From positions 724,395 through 788,394 of the forward strand of contig VXAY01002116.1 of assembly GCA_013399855.1 (NCBI GenBank): a stretch of 64,000 nt of DNA, given 5' to 3'. The first letter of the stretch is position 1. The number at the start of each line of letters is the position of its first letter. Source of the stretch: Oxyruncus cristatus (lineage: Eukaryota; Chordata; Aves; Passeriformes; Cotingidae). The translations under genes were made by a program, and so were the position numbers. Below the pieces are notes generated by a model. It did no database searches. It had not been told where the DNA came from and saw only the letters and a list, made by a program, of their open reading frames with translations. This document shows positions 53,415-64,000 of the stretch, one piece after another.

Positions 53415-53645
53415 TTGAATGGTTTGGGTTGGAAGGCACATTAAAGACCATCTTGTTCCAAGCCCCAGCCATGGGCAGGGACACGTTCCACTATCCCAGG
53501 TTGCTCCAAGCCCCATCCAACCTGGCCTTGAACACTTCCAGGGAGGGGGAGCTCCTCTGGGCAACCTGTGCCAGGGCCTCACCACTTTCACAGCAAAGAA
53601 TTTCTTCCTTGTGTCCAATCCAAACCTGTCCTCTTTCTGTTGAAA
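53415..53645 (-). mobile_element. CR1 LINE 3' end
   Basis: 'gaatggtttgggttggaagg', 'ccatgggcagggacacgttc', 'aggttgctccaagccccatc', 'ctgggcaacctgtgccaggg' and 'gcaaagaatttcttccttgt' on the + strand. The minus-strand frame reads DTRKKFFAVKVVRPWHRLPR, the ORF2 C-terminal motif. A short deletion before 'gctcctctgggcaacc' removes part of the usual 'catccacagcttc' block. Confidence 0.95.
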
Positions 53646-54199
53646 GCACTCACCTATAGGAAAGTACCCTTGTTGATTTATTCTCGCCTAAATGTTTAAG
53701 TAAAATTGGAGGTTTATATGTAGAAAGTCCAGTTCTGTTTTGTTTCTGATTTGAGTATCCCTTAAAGAGAGTCTGGACTCTGCTGAGGGACTTCTGGAAT
53801 TGATGTGTTCACTTTTAGTTGATAATTTGCCCTTAATTAAATACTAGTATCCCATACTGATTAAGTACACAGTTTTCAATTTCAATTGAAATTGAAAAGT
53901 GTAAACTCTGTTCTTAAGGCTACAACTGATGCTGCTTCTGCTGTGCAGTGATGTGCAGCTGGATGCAGGTGCAGTCCATGCATCAGGCTGGGTGATCTGG
54001 GAGACCCTCTGTCATTTGAAGATGAAACTGCAGCAGTGAGCAGGTTATTAAAATTGCTTCCCGTTATTTTGACTGACCAGTTCCCCCAAAATGGGCAGTC
54101 CCACTTCTTCTCCTGTCATTTACAATCTATTTGCACCAAACTTCAGTGCTTTGAAAATCTCATTGACCTCAAAGTCAGACTCTTTCTGTCTACACTGTG
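53646..54199. other. intronic sequence with a 26-bp palindrome
   Basis: No exon is seen. A perfect palindrome at 53873-53898 is listed separately. Confidence 0.5.
53873..53898. repeat. perfect 26-bp palindrome without loop
   Basis: ttttcaatttcaa is followed directly by its reverse complement ttgaaattgaaaa. Confidence 0.9.
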
Positions 54200-54438
54200 T
54201 CAGGGGAGGCTTAGATTGGATATTAGGGAAAAGTTCTTTACCCAGAGGGTGGTTGGGCACTGAACAGGCTCCCCAGGGCAGTGGTCACAGCACCAACCCT
54301 GACAGAGTTCAAGAAGTGTTTGGACAATGTTCTCAGGCACATGGTGTGACTCTTGGGGAGTCCTGTGCAGAGCCAAGAGTTGGACTTTGATGATCCTTGC
54401 AGGTCCCTTCCAGCTCAGGGTATTCTCTGATTCTATAT
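54200..54438 (+). mobile_element. CR1 LINE 3' end, divergent subgroup
   Basis: 'ggcttagattggatattagg', 'aaaagttctttacccagagg', 'ctccccagggcagtggtcac' and 'tcaagaagtgtttggacaat' lead to the tail 'ttgatgatccttgcaggtcc' and 'gattctat'. The 'ggacaatgttctcaggcaca' block and the 'ccttgcaggtccc' tail differ from the other copies, so this is a different CR1 subfamily. The tail resembles the fragment at 20.2 kb. Confidence 0.9.
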
Positions 54439-55864
54439 GTCTGTCTCCGGCACTACACACTGGCACAAGGGCATTCACAAGACACTTCTCTGTGGCACAC
54501 AGGCAGTGTGAAACAGTGCCACAGGGCAAGAAACTCTGTGGGATACTAATAATTTTTATGTGTCCTATTTATTTTAAAAAAACATGTTCATAAAAAGAAG
54601 CAAATCTCCATTTGGTACCACTCTGCTTTCCAGTCACAGGACTTGTGCCTTCTTACTGACTGCTCTGGATCTGTGGAGAGCAGCTTCAGTTTCATAATGC
54701 CAGTCCAGTATCGTTTTAATATCATGCTGTTACTGATATATTTTTCACATCAGGAAATGAAAATGATTTTGATGAAGAGCAGTTCTAGTTTTAGCTCTAA
54801 GATAGGATTAGTCTACTTTCCAATTCTTGTTTCTAAACAAAATCTGTGCCAACTGGAAGTTATCCAGTTGGTTGAAAAATGACATGGGAGCAATTCAGTC
54901 AGGAATATTTGCTTTTTCACCCTGAGGTTTCTTCCATCTGCCTAATAAAACTATTATATCACTGTAAGACTGAAATTCCCTTGTCCTTGTCCTGTCTGGA
55001 AGTGGATGGTACTAGTGGCTGTTGAGGCAGATGGAAACCATTGCCTCTTTTTCTGCCCTTCTGTGCCTGATACAGAGCCTGGGTCTGTCATCCCATCAAC
55101 CCCTTTTTGGGTGCTGGGAAGCTGTTTACCAAGTCCACACAAACCTTCTCTTCTGGCCTACACAAGCCCAGTTTTCTGCAGTGTGCTAAATTCTTGGTAT
55201 CATTAGGTACTATAACACTATAAATGCTAATTAAGCATTTTGGTATATGTTGGAAATGAAAATACACTGTTGAAATCTTTTTCATTAGGCAGGTTAACCA
55301 TTGTATGGCATTTCTTTTGGTATTTCAGCGCCTGTGCAACTTGGGATCCTGGTGTCCTCTAAAGATTGTGACCTCTGATGGGGGAGAGAACAGCCTCTCC
55401 AAGTGTAAAAGTATTTTCAGCACTTTTTTTTTTCCACCAAAATTTGTTCAAACTGGAAAGCATTGTCAGTTTTTTGTAGGACAATGCTGAGCTGGGGGTT
55501 CCAGTGACAATATAGAAGCAGCATGGAGGGAAGAGTGTCTCATCTCTGTTTATGCAGATGCTTTCCATCCATTTTCTGCCATGATCTGCAAAATCAAATT
55601 CCCAGTTAAACTTTTCAGAGTGATAACAGCATTAAGAGGAATTATACCCAGTGGATTATAGCTCATCTGAGCCTCCTCTGAGGGCACCAAATCAGTGAAT
55701 GTGGGAGAATGAGAAACTTGCAGTCTTTTAGAACTCTTTCAGTGCAATGTATAAATATAATAATTTTATTCTGTGGAAGTTCTGACATTTGAATTTAGGA
55801 GGAACAGACTGTTGATGACGAATATGGATTTTCACTGACAAGCTACAGAAGGAGAAGGGGCTCC
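54439..55864. other. intronic sequence, no gene seen
   Basis: Contains T10 at 55424-55433. Overlapping short frames on both strands at 54954-55568 show no family resemblance. Confidence 0.5.
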
Positions 55865-56128
55865 ATCTCTCCGATCACCTTCATGGCCACCTCTGGACCT
55901 GCTCTAACAGGTCCATATCCTTTTTTACATTGAGGGCCCAGAGCAGGAGGCAGCATTCCAGATAGGATCTCACTAGAGCAGAGCAGAGGGGCAGAATCCA
56001 CTCCCTCACCCTGCTGCCCTCACTGCTCTTGGTGCATCCCAGGACACAGTTGCCTTTACGGGCCGCAAGTGAACATTGATGGTTCATGTCAAGCATGATA
56101 TTTGTCAACATGATGTCAATATCCCTCT
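55865..56128 (-). mobile_element. CR1 LINE ORF2 internal fragment, lacking the 3' end
   Basis: The + strand matches the complement of the ORF2 interior: 'tcatggccacctctggacct', 'ctctaacaggtccatatcct', 'gagcaggaggcagcattcca', 'taggatctcactagagcaga' and 'gcatcccaggacacagttgc'. The C-terminus and tail expected before 55865 are missing. The piece was therefore cut by deletion or rearrangement, not just 5'-truncated. Confidence 0.85.
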
Positions 56129-57246
56129 GTTTGTTACATTTGTAAACAGAACGTTTCTTTCTGGTTTTGCTCTTTTTCAGCCCAATGATGATTTTTTTTC
56201 CCTAGTTTTCTTTTTACCTCCTCCTCGCATGTTTATTTCTGATAGTTTTGTGTAAACCATTAAGTGTGAAATGCTATTTACACGTAGTTCACGTAGGTTT
56301 GCTGCAGACTCAGCTGGAGGCAGCGTATTCCTGCCCTTGGTGAACCTTCACTACACAAAGAGGCTTCATCCAGTCTCAGGCTGTAACTCCTGGGAGCTGT
56401 TCAGAGGTACAGACAACAGACCCGCTTGAGTAATTTGCAAATGAAGTGTAAGACAGCAAATGACAGATGGTCGAGACAGACTGGCAAGAATGAGAAACAG
56501 TCAAACAGTACAGCCAGAGCGTGGTGACGGCACTGATGGTTGTGCCCACTGACTGTGGGCTGCAGTGGCAGGGAGGAAGGCAAGAGAGGATGATGAGAGG
56601 ATGAGTATGGGTGGGTCAGTAGCTTCCCTTGTACCTTTTTTGCATGGTTAAATAACGTTTATGGAGCAGCATGAGATTAGATTCTATACTACTCTCCTAC
56701 TTGCTTTTCTTTACATAGTCACTTTCAAAATTGTCAGTGTCCTTTCCAAATCCAGACAAGTCTGTATTTTTAGTCATGTTCGTGCAGTTTGCGGTGTGGG
56801 GGAGAGGGAAGGGAAAAAGCATTCCCTATGTCTGATGAGAAGCAGCTGAAATGCTATAAATGTTGATCACTGTAGGCAAAATAGTAAATCAGGAATGGGC
56901 AAGGCAAGCATTTTAGTTGTTTAAACTGTCCCATGGCTTGTTCTTGTTTATTTTTCTAGTTTAACTGGGTTGACAGAGTCAGAGAATGAATAGTATGCAT
57001 TTTATGGTTGTTTTACAACATTGCATCTCCAAGAGTACAAATAAAACACACTTTCTCAGCTCTTAGTGTTCCCTTTTTGATACTTCATTCTTACATTTAG
57101 CATTTTGCACACCGAGGTCCTGATGCTGTGTCACTGACAACAACAGAGGTGTCCCCTGACACTTCAACAGCTCAGTAAAATAGTGAAGTGTCGTAAGAAG
57201 ATGGATATTTATGTAGCTTTTCTTGTGGCTCTGAAGTTTATACAGT
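56129..57246. other. intronic sequence, no gene seen
   Basis: Single-copy-looking DNA. The open frames at 56401-56849 have no family resemblance. Confidence 0.5.
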
Positions 57247-57467
57247 TAATATGAGGAAGAAATTCTTTACAGTGAGGGTGGTGAGCCCCTGGCACAGGTT
57301 GCCCAGGGAAGTTATGACTGCCTGTGGTTGCCCGGGAAGTGTTCAAGGCCAGGTTGGGTGGGGCTTGGAGCAACCTGGGATAGTGGAAGGTGTCCCTGTC
57401 CATGGCATGGGGTTGGAACGAGATGATCTTTGAGATCCCTTCCAACCCAAACTGTTCTGTGATTCCT
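57247..57467 (+). mobile_element. CR1 LINE 3' end
   Basis: 'atgaggaagaaattctttac', 'agtgagggtggtgagcccct', 'ggcacaggttgcccagggaa', 'ggataggtggaaggtgtccc'-like sequence, 'gatgatctttgagatccctt' and the tail 'ctgttctgtgattcc'. It encodes MRKKFFTVRVVSPWHRLPRE, the intact ORF2 C-terminal signature, and is among the youngest-looking copies. Confidence 0.95.
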
Positions 57468-60400
57468 TGAATATGAATAATTTTCACATAGCTTCTCCTA
57501 ATGAATAACTTCAATCCTAGTTTCCTGCACAAGTTTGACCACCAGTCCCCTATTTATTACTGTCTCTAACACTTCAGTTTGGTTGTGGTGGTTTGCTTTT
57601 TTTTTTCTTTTCCATGAGTGCCAGCTAACTATTTTTAAGAGAGATACCAGCTTGCATCTCCATTAGCATTTTGAGTCTGAGCTGGGGATTCTCATGAGGA
57701 AACTTTCCTGTTGCTCTTCATTAACCGTAGTTTTCACTCACATGGCAGAGCAGTTCATGACCTGGATGCCTTTCAGATGAAATTAATATAGAAGATGCCC
57801 TCTAGTAGCATGCCTGATATGCTCCAACAGCTAATGGGCATTCAGTCCATGGCACCTGATCAGAAAGTCCTCAACACCAACTGTTTTGCTGTAGAGATCT
57901 GCTCCTGGAACACCCTTACTGATAAAAATGGAACAGCTTATGGCAAAAACTTAATTAAGGTTGTTTTATTTCCTTATTTTGTTTGCTACATTAAGATAAT
58001 AAGAACTTTAGAAATATATACACAGTAATTTGATCCTTTTGCCACCAATTAATTGTTGGGCTTAAATGTTTGCAGCAACAAGGCAAAATCGATAGCGAGT
58101 ATTGTACTATGTACATTTGTAAATCCAATGCAGATGAGCTCCTTGGAGATCACTACATACATCATCTACTCAGTAATTGTTTGAAACCTTAAAGTAAACA
58201 AAAATAGGCTTTTTTTTTTTTTCCAGAACAGTCTGAATATTGTCTTCATGTCTTTGTTATTATCATTATTTTTATCGTTCTCAAGCCAAAATCTAAGGCT
58301 GCTACTTGGAAAACAAATCGCATTAAATCCCATTCTTTTTTTTCCTTTTTTTCACTGCCAAATATTTTTTTTGCAAAAAAAAAAAAAAAAGGCAACTATT
58401 AAGTGATGTTGCACAAAATGGTAGCCAGCACAGGAATCAAAAGTAGCTTCTCAGGGAATAAAGAATGATGTCTCTACAGAACACTACCTAGCACTGGGGG
58501 CAAAACTAATGGATCTGGTCACAGAAGATGCACTTGGCTAGTCTGTTGGAAAGAGCACTTTCCAGTGTTTCAGGGAACTCATACAGCATCTGGAAGTGGA
58601 GTACTTCAGAGACAGTGTGCTCAGAAAAGCTGAGGCTGGTGATACAGTAAAATAACAGTGCTCCTATAAAGAAGAAATGTAAAGTGTGGGTTTTTCTTTT
58701 AGCTCAATCGTTGGGTGTGAAATTGAATTGAGAAGTCTCCAAACTGTATTAAATCACCCCCTTGGCATTGCCACAGGAACAATTTATTTCATCTTGAAGG
58801 AGCCTTTGGTTTCCAGATCAGTGGAGCTAAGCAGGAGGAATGTGCGTCACATTGAGGTAAACAGGGATGTGAGCTGGTTAAAAACAGAAAAGGCAACGCA
58901 GCAAAATTCTGTGCCCCTGACATTTGTCAGCCTCTTCCGAAATGTGAATGCCATTTCCATTAAGCTTTGGGGCAGATATTATCTCTGTACCTTTTGTTGT
59001 GCTGATGACTTAGAAGCTGAACATAAATGTGTTTGGTTCAGCTGATTTTTCAAGAGGGAAATCTGTGTTGTTTTGTTCACCAGGAGGTTTGCAGTGGCAT
59101 TGCAGAGCTGCTGTCATGCCTTGGTGGGCATGTAATGCAGGAGGGCTGGTAGTGAGGGATGGCTCTTGCTGCTTTAGTCCCAGTGTGAGGTGGGACTAGA
59201 GAACTTCCAGCTTCCGACCTACTTCCGTCGTCACAACTTTTTGAGGGATAGCAAATTACAAATGTCTTCACAACACTGGGTAACGTCTGTTATACTTTTC
59301 TCAAAGTCTGTCTCTGGAACAAGACACCGAACCTGTAAGCAGTAAGCATTATATCAAATATTTCTGCTGTCAGAATGATTTTGGCACAACATGAAGGCAA
59401 AACCCTCGACGCTTCCTTCAGGGTCTGAAAGTTCTACACAGATGCCCCCAAACAGCCCCAGTGTGCGAGGGTAACACGGCAGGATGTGTGAGCCGTGGAC
59501 CAGGGCTGTGTGCTGACATGTTTTGTGGCCAGGGTGGGTCTCTTTAGGGTTGGTTCCCTGCCAAGTGCAGAGCAACAAAGTCATTTAGCGTCACATCTGG
59601 AATACAAACTGGGCATCCCTTACATAGTAAAGCTTAAAGGCATTAGGATCCGCTTTATCAGGATGGCAATAGTGCAAGCAGATTGGCCTTGATTTAACCA
59701 AAAAGGGCAAGTTCTAATACATTTTTTTAACCCGCGCCTCTCGAAGATCCAACCTTAAAATTTATTTTGGCTTTGTTGTTTTATTTCATCTTTGGCTCAC
59801 AATTTACCTGACCTTCATCCCTTGAAAACAAGAGAAAGCCAAACACTGAACGACAAACTGAACAGACCAGGGCAGCAAACCTGGATTGGTTTGTTCATGT
59901 CCTGAGACAATTGTTCAGTATTGGAAGATGCTGGTTATTGCTATGTTTAATGTAAAATAAACCCAAGTTATTTTTAGTCTTACCTTAATGCTCTTCTCTA
60001 ACTTCAGGAAGAGGTAAGCCGAGCTTTCCACTGAGTTCCAAAGTGAGGAACACACTTTTAGATAGTGCAGTGGTCCCTGCAGAATACTTTGTAATTCTGG
60101 TTTCCTGACAAAATACCCTGGTTTTCCCCCCTTTCAAAATGTCTCACATCTAGAAATGTTGCCATCCTGAAATGTGCCCTGGCAAATGACGGGTGGAAGG
60201 ACATATTTTTCAGTTACTGTTTCCAGCTGTGGCATTGTATGAGGGATTCCCTTTAGTAATAGAAGCAACTTCCTGCAAACCAACATTCAGACACTAGTAT
60301 TCAGTCTGAATATTTTATTGAAATAACAACCTGTCCCACTTGTGAGTAGGGAATTAGGAAGATCCCACACTCTCAGCTACAGCTACCTCCAGTGAAAGGT

Positions 60401-61171
60401 AAAATAAAGAGCTACGACCTGGAGACCTGTACCTTACCAGGGGATCTCTGAATGGTAAATTTGTATTTTATTCTCCTGCCATTTCTTAAAGGCAATAGGA
60501 CAAGCCCATAGAAACTCTTTACTCATCATCATCATCATCGGTTTAAAATATTTATCTACAGCACTCCTGGAATTTTAACTGAGAATCAATAGTGATTTTT
60601 CATATGCTCTTCCAGAATTTCTTAATAAGTTTCAGCGGTTTAGAAGGAGAGAATCTGATCATTGATGAAGCTGTTGTTAACACTGGTGACTTCTGGGGGT
60701 TCCTGCCATTTAAAGCATTTTCACATAGGAGTTGTATCAAGATGCTTCTTGCTTTGAGCGGCTCATGAAATAATTGTTACAAGCACTTGAGATGAACCCA
60801 GGTCTTTAAAGTTCTGATTAGACAAATCAGAGTCCCCTTTTCTTTTCCTCTTGTCTCTCTTCTCCATTCACCACAGAAATGTGTACTGCTCTCCTCTAAT
60901 CTTTCCTTCCTTCCTATCCTTTTCATAAACATAATTCACCTTTTTTCTAGTTCAGGGCCAATGGCATTTTGAAATGTTATGGGTCTAGTGCTAAATAACC
61001 TCTTTAATTTAAGCCTAAATCTTTTAACTGGCAGTCTTAGTTTCATGGCAATGCTGTTGGTTACTTTAATTCAGATAATCCCTTTTCCCTGACATAGTTT
61101 ACTGATTTCCTTGTACTTGGATGTATCAGGAAACACATCATACCTTAGTTTCTGTTTCCCAAGGCAAGATG
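57468..61171. other. intronic sequence, no gene seen
   Basis: Holds T10 at 57597-57606, T13 at 58210-58222, A16 at 58375-58390 and a (TCA)n run at 60524-60539. The 119-codon frame at 58686-59045 shows no family resemblance. Confidence 0.5.
60524..60539 (+). repeat. short (TCA)n trinucleotide repeat
   Basis: Five to six tca units in actcatcatcatcatcatcg. Confidence 0.85.
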
Positions 61172-61470
61172 ATAGAATCATAGATGGTTTGAGTTGGATG
61201 GGACCTTAAAGATCATTTCATTCCTATCCCCTGCCATGGGCAGGGAGACCTTCCACTAGACCAGTTTGCTCAGGGCCCTGTCCACCCTGTCCTTGAACAC
61301 TTCCAGGGATGGGGATCATGCACCTTTACCTCCTGTGACAGGTTCACAACTTCTCTGATCATCCTTGCAGTCTTTTGTTGCTCTTCCAGTGTGCCTGCAT
61401 CTTCCTTCATCCAGGATGAGCTGAGCCATACACAATATCCAGGCTAGGTCATTACAGTACCCTTCGTATG
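61172..61470 (-). mobile_element. CR1 LINE 3' end with rearranged inner part
   Basis: 61172-61315 is a clear complemented tail ('atagaatcatagatggtttg', 'ccatgggcagggagaccttc', 'ccttgaacacttccagggat'). From 61316 to about 61470 the text resembles an upstream ORF2 piece ('tctctgatcatccttgcagt') at low identity. The C-terminal block 'ctgggcaacctgtgcc' is missing in between, pointing to an internal deletion. Confidence 0.8.
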
Positions 61471-62623
61471 ACATTTACATATCCCAATCCTGAAGTAGTT
61501 TCCAGCTGATATTTTCCAGGCTTCTTTTTTTTTTGTTTTCTTTTTTAAAATGTGTGTCACTTTAGTGACTCTTTTATCCCCCTGGGAGTAACCAGTGTAC
61601 CCATCCTCTTTGCTATAAACAAGGAATGAATCTGTTGGTAGATTGTTTTTGTTACAAGACTCTTCAGTGCTTGGCCTCCACGTGTTCTATCTAATTCCAT
61701 CTTTCTTCTTGTGCTGCACAAGAACTCTGCAGGGTTGCAAGCAGTGTGGCTGTGTGGAAACAGATATATGCAACTGTGAGAGATGAGTTTATGTCTTACA
61801 GGAATACTTATATCCAATGCAGAACTAATTTCAGGAAAAATATATTTCATAATTGTAAATTACGTGTCTTTCGCTGTTGTAGTTAGTTCCTTGGAGTGTC
61901 TTTTAATAAATGAACAGGAAAAATCAAAATAGGAAAAGTGCCTGCTTTGTTTGCTTGCAAAACTCTAGGAAAAATATTAGACTAAAGTTTTAAATCACAG
62001 CCATCTCCTAAATCAAATGTGTAACAAGGGTGATAATGAGTGCAAACACACTGAATAATAAAATGTAATTTGGGTTCTGAATTCTAGGGCTCTAATCCAA
62101 AGCTCACTGATGTCTGTGGAAAGGCTTCCATTGATTTGAATTAGGCCTTGGCTTTTGTCCTGAATGAACACAATACCAGTGGAGCTATTCATGAAAGAAA
62201 TGTTTGGAAATAAATCACAGGAACTTGCTGTGTCAGAACCCAATTCAATTGCTAATTCTGGCAGTCATGTTTTACAGTGCTTGTGTTGTCGATACTTTGT
62301 CATAGTCCCTCACATGAACTGACTGAATTCCATCTTAAAAAAAATCATTTGCTGCTGCTGCTGCTGCAATGGAAGGTTCTTTCTGGATCATTACTCTGAT
62401 GTTTAAAACTTTCTTTAACTTCCAGCCTGAACCTATTTATGCCAACTGTTTCCACTTGTTTTATGCCAACAGTTTTCTAGTTTCTACTCTACACAGTGTC
62501 CTTTGTCCTGACTCTGAACAGTTCTGGTAAACTACCCCTGATTGTCCCATCTCCTCACCGGCTTCGCTTTGTTTTGCTAAATAAGGCAAGCATTTCCATT
62601 TCTTATTCAGTAAGTTGTTCATT
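61471..62623. other. intronic sequence, no gene seen
   Basis: T10 lies at 61525-61534, and (CTG)6-like sequence at 62350-62367. No exon or RNA gene is recognised. Confidence 0.5.
62350..62367 (+). repeat. short (CTG)n trinucleotide repeat
   Basis: About six units in tttgctgctgctgctgctgc. Non-coding; no long open frame covers it. Confidence 0.85.
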
Positions 62624-63310
62624 CATAGAATCACAGAATGGTTAAACTTGGAAAAGACTTCTAAGACCAAGACTTATAAAAGAGTTCAACCATTTATCCA
62701 GCACTGCCATGTTCATCACAAAACCAGGTCTCCAAGTGCCACATCCACATGTTTTCTGAACAGTTTTAGGGATGGTGACTCCATCACTTCCCTGGGAAGG
62801 CTGTTGCAGTGCTTGACAACCCATTCCATGAATCAGTTCTTCCTATTAAAACGTCCCCTGGCACAACTTGAGGCCATTTCTTCTTGACATGCTGTTTGTT
62901 ATCTGGAGAAGAGACTGACCCCTACCTGGCTACATCCTCCTCTCAGGGAGTTGTAGAGAGCAATAAGGTCCCCTCTGAGCCTCCTTTTCTCTATTATGAG
63001 ACTGCCTCCCAGCTTCCTCAGCTGCTCCTCATCAGACTTTTGCTCCAGACCCTTCCCCAGCTCTGGACATGCTCCAGCACATCCCTGTAACCTTTATCTG
63101 AATCTATTCCCGTTCACCTTAATCAAGTTGGGATATAGCCAACAAACCCTGCATTTTTAATGAGGTGCAATAGTGCTCTATATAATGCTGTTAATACTTT
63201 TCCTGCTTTACTGGAAATACTTTTCCAGATATATCCAGTATCTTGTTTGCCTCCTTTTGGTTGCAACTCACTGATCACTGTTATCATGTGACTTACACAG
63301 TGTGGGTCAA
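62624..63310 (-). mobile_element. CR1 LINE fragment, 3' part, inner end uncertain
   Basis: Strong from 62624 to about 63090: 'catagaatcacagaatggtt', 'tccaagtgccacatccacat', 'gcacaacttgaggccatttc', 'cagggagttgtagagagcaa', 'ctctggacatgctccagcac'. From 63091 to 63310 a weak match to ORF2 interior persists ('atccagtatcttgtttgcct'). Same subgroup as the copies at 6.2 and 20.5 kb. Confidence 0.88.
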
Positions 63311-64000
63311 GGTGAGCTCCCATTTAGTGGCAGAATTAGTTTTTAGTCCAGTTTTAGAGCATAGGTTTGCCCTTGTCCTCAGAGGCTTTTAGCTCATGTC
63401 TGTCTCTCCAACCCTCATTTCTTCCTTGCATGGTGCTCTGTTTGTCCTCGGCATTGGCTGTCGCAAATGATAACCATCAACCTTGAGTAATCAGCAGCCT
63501 TAATTAGTATGGTCCTATTTTGTGATAATTTTGTTAATCTAGAAAAAAAAAAAGGAATTTCAGAAACTGCTAGAGGTGGTGAGTGAGGGTGATGGGAGCT
63601 GACAGAAGGTGACAGGAAAGAAAGAACTGGGGAAAGTGCCCAGTGTTGGGCACAGGAATGAGGTGAAGAGGGGGCACGGAGGTCACGAGGGAGAAGTGAG
63701 AACTTGGTCAAATGAAGGCTCCTCACATTTTCCAGTGCATTAATTGATCCTCGTGGAGACATACTTGGGACGGATGAAGACACTCCAAAATCCCAGAAAT
63801 AGATTATTAACTCATGACTTTCTGCATTTTGACTTTCCAAGAGTAACATCACTGCTGCTTAACTTTAGACATCCCTTTTTTTTCTTAAGTTTTCAAAGTG
63901 CTCTGAAAGTTTAAAGACTTATTTTCTAAAAGCATTTTAAAAGTACCAAATCCTAAAAGCACTTTAGAAGTCCCGAATTGAGAGGATTATGAGTCTTGAA
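63311..64000. other. intronic sequence to window end, no gene seen
   Basis: A11 lies at 63543-63553, and purine-rich sequence at 63570-63720 keeps a minus-strand frame of 145 codons open (63415-63852). That frame is Ser/Pro-rich low complexity and is not supported as a gene. Confidence 0.5.

Noticed and set aside
58686..59045. Plus-strand frame of 119 codons
   Set aside because: No domain, no homology recalled and no flanking splice signals of note.
63415..63852. Minus-strand frame of 145 codons
   Set aside because: A Ser/Pro/His-rich product of a purine-rich strand, typical of low-complexity chance frames.

Overview
This window is vertebrate nuclear DNA, almost certainly from a bird. It is about 64 kb of AT-rich, intron-like sequence scattered with truncated CR1 LINE fragments. 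CR1 is the dominant interspersed repeat of birds and other sauropsids. No Alu, L1 or B1/B2-like elements were recognised. There is no operon-like packing, no rRNA or tRNA cluster, no CRISPR array and no long gene-like ORF.

Two coding exons can be supported. Both belong to one gene on the + strand, RCAN2 (calcipressin-2, ZAKI-4, DSCR1-like 1), a feedback inhibitor of the Ca2+/calmodulin-dependent phosphatase calcineurin. They are mutually exclusive first coding exons. The exon at 5648-5874 encodes the 75-residue N-terminus of the long (beta-type, 243 aa) isoform. The exon at 5315 bases before position 46630, that is at 41315-41401, encodes the 29-residue N-terminus of the short (alpha-type, 197 aa) isoform. 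Both end in an AAG lysine codon at phase 0 against a GT donor, so either can join the same downstream exon. The shared exons, which carry the rest of the RRM-like fold and the calcineurin-binding motifs, were not found and should lie beyond base 64000. The upstream non-coding exons of the long isoform were not identified.

Layout: 1-5647 is upstream sequence, probably the last intron before the long-isoform exon. The long-isoform exon is at 5648-5874. About 35.4 kb of intron follows, with CR1 copies at about 6.2, 10.3, 12.5, 20.2, 20.5, 22.7, 23.8, 25.6, 29.6 and 39.8 kb. The putative alpha promoter and 5' UTR are at 40.9-41.3 kb and the alpha exon is at 41.3 kb. Intron then runs to the window end, with CR1 copies at 51.5, 53.4, 54.2, 55.9, 57.2, 61.2 and 62.6 kb. 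The CR1 copies lie in both orientations. Most are short 3' ends; the longest runs from 25.6 to 26.6 kb and is riddled with stops and indels.

The most unexplained item is a minus-strand open frame at 45494-45883. It has one strong predicted membrane segment and a good splice-acceptor-like sequence at its 5' end, and it matches no family I recognise. Other items are perfect inverted repeats, short tandem duplications, AT-rich homeobox-site-like clusters that could be conserved regulatory elements, and an excess of long T runs over A runs on the gene's sense strand. I see no strong evidence for an undescribed multi-gene system. All gene and repeat assignments come from reading the sequence and recalled family knowledge; no search was run.
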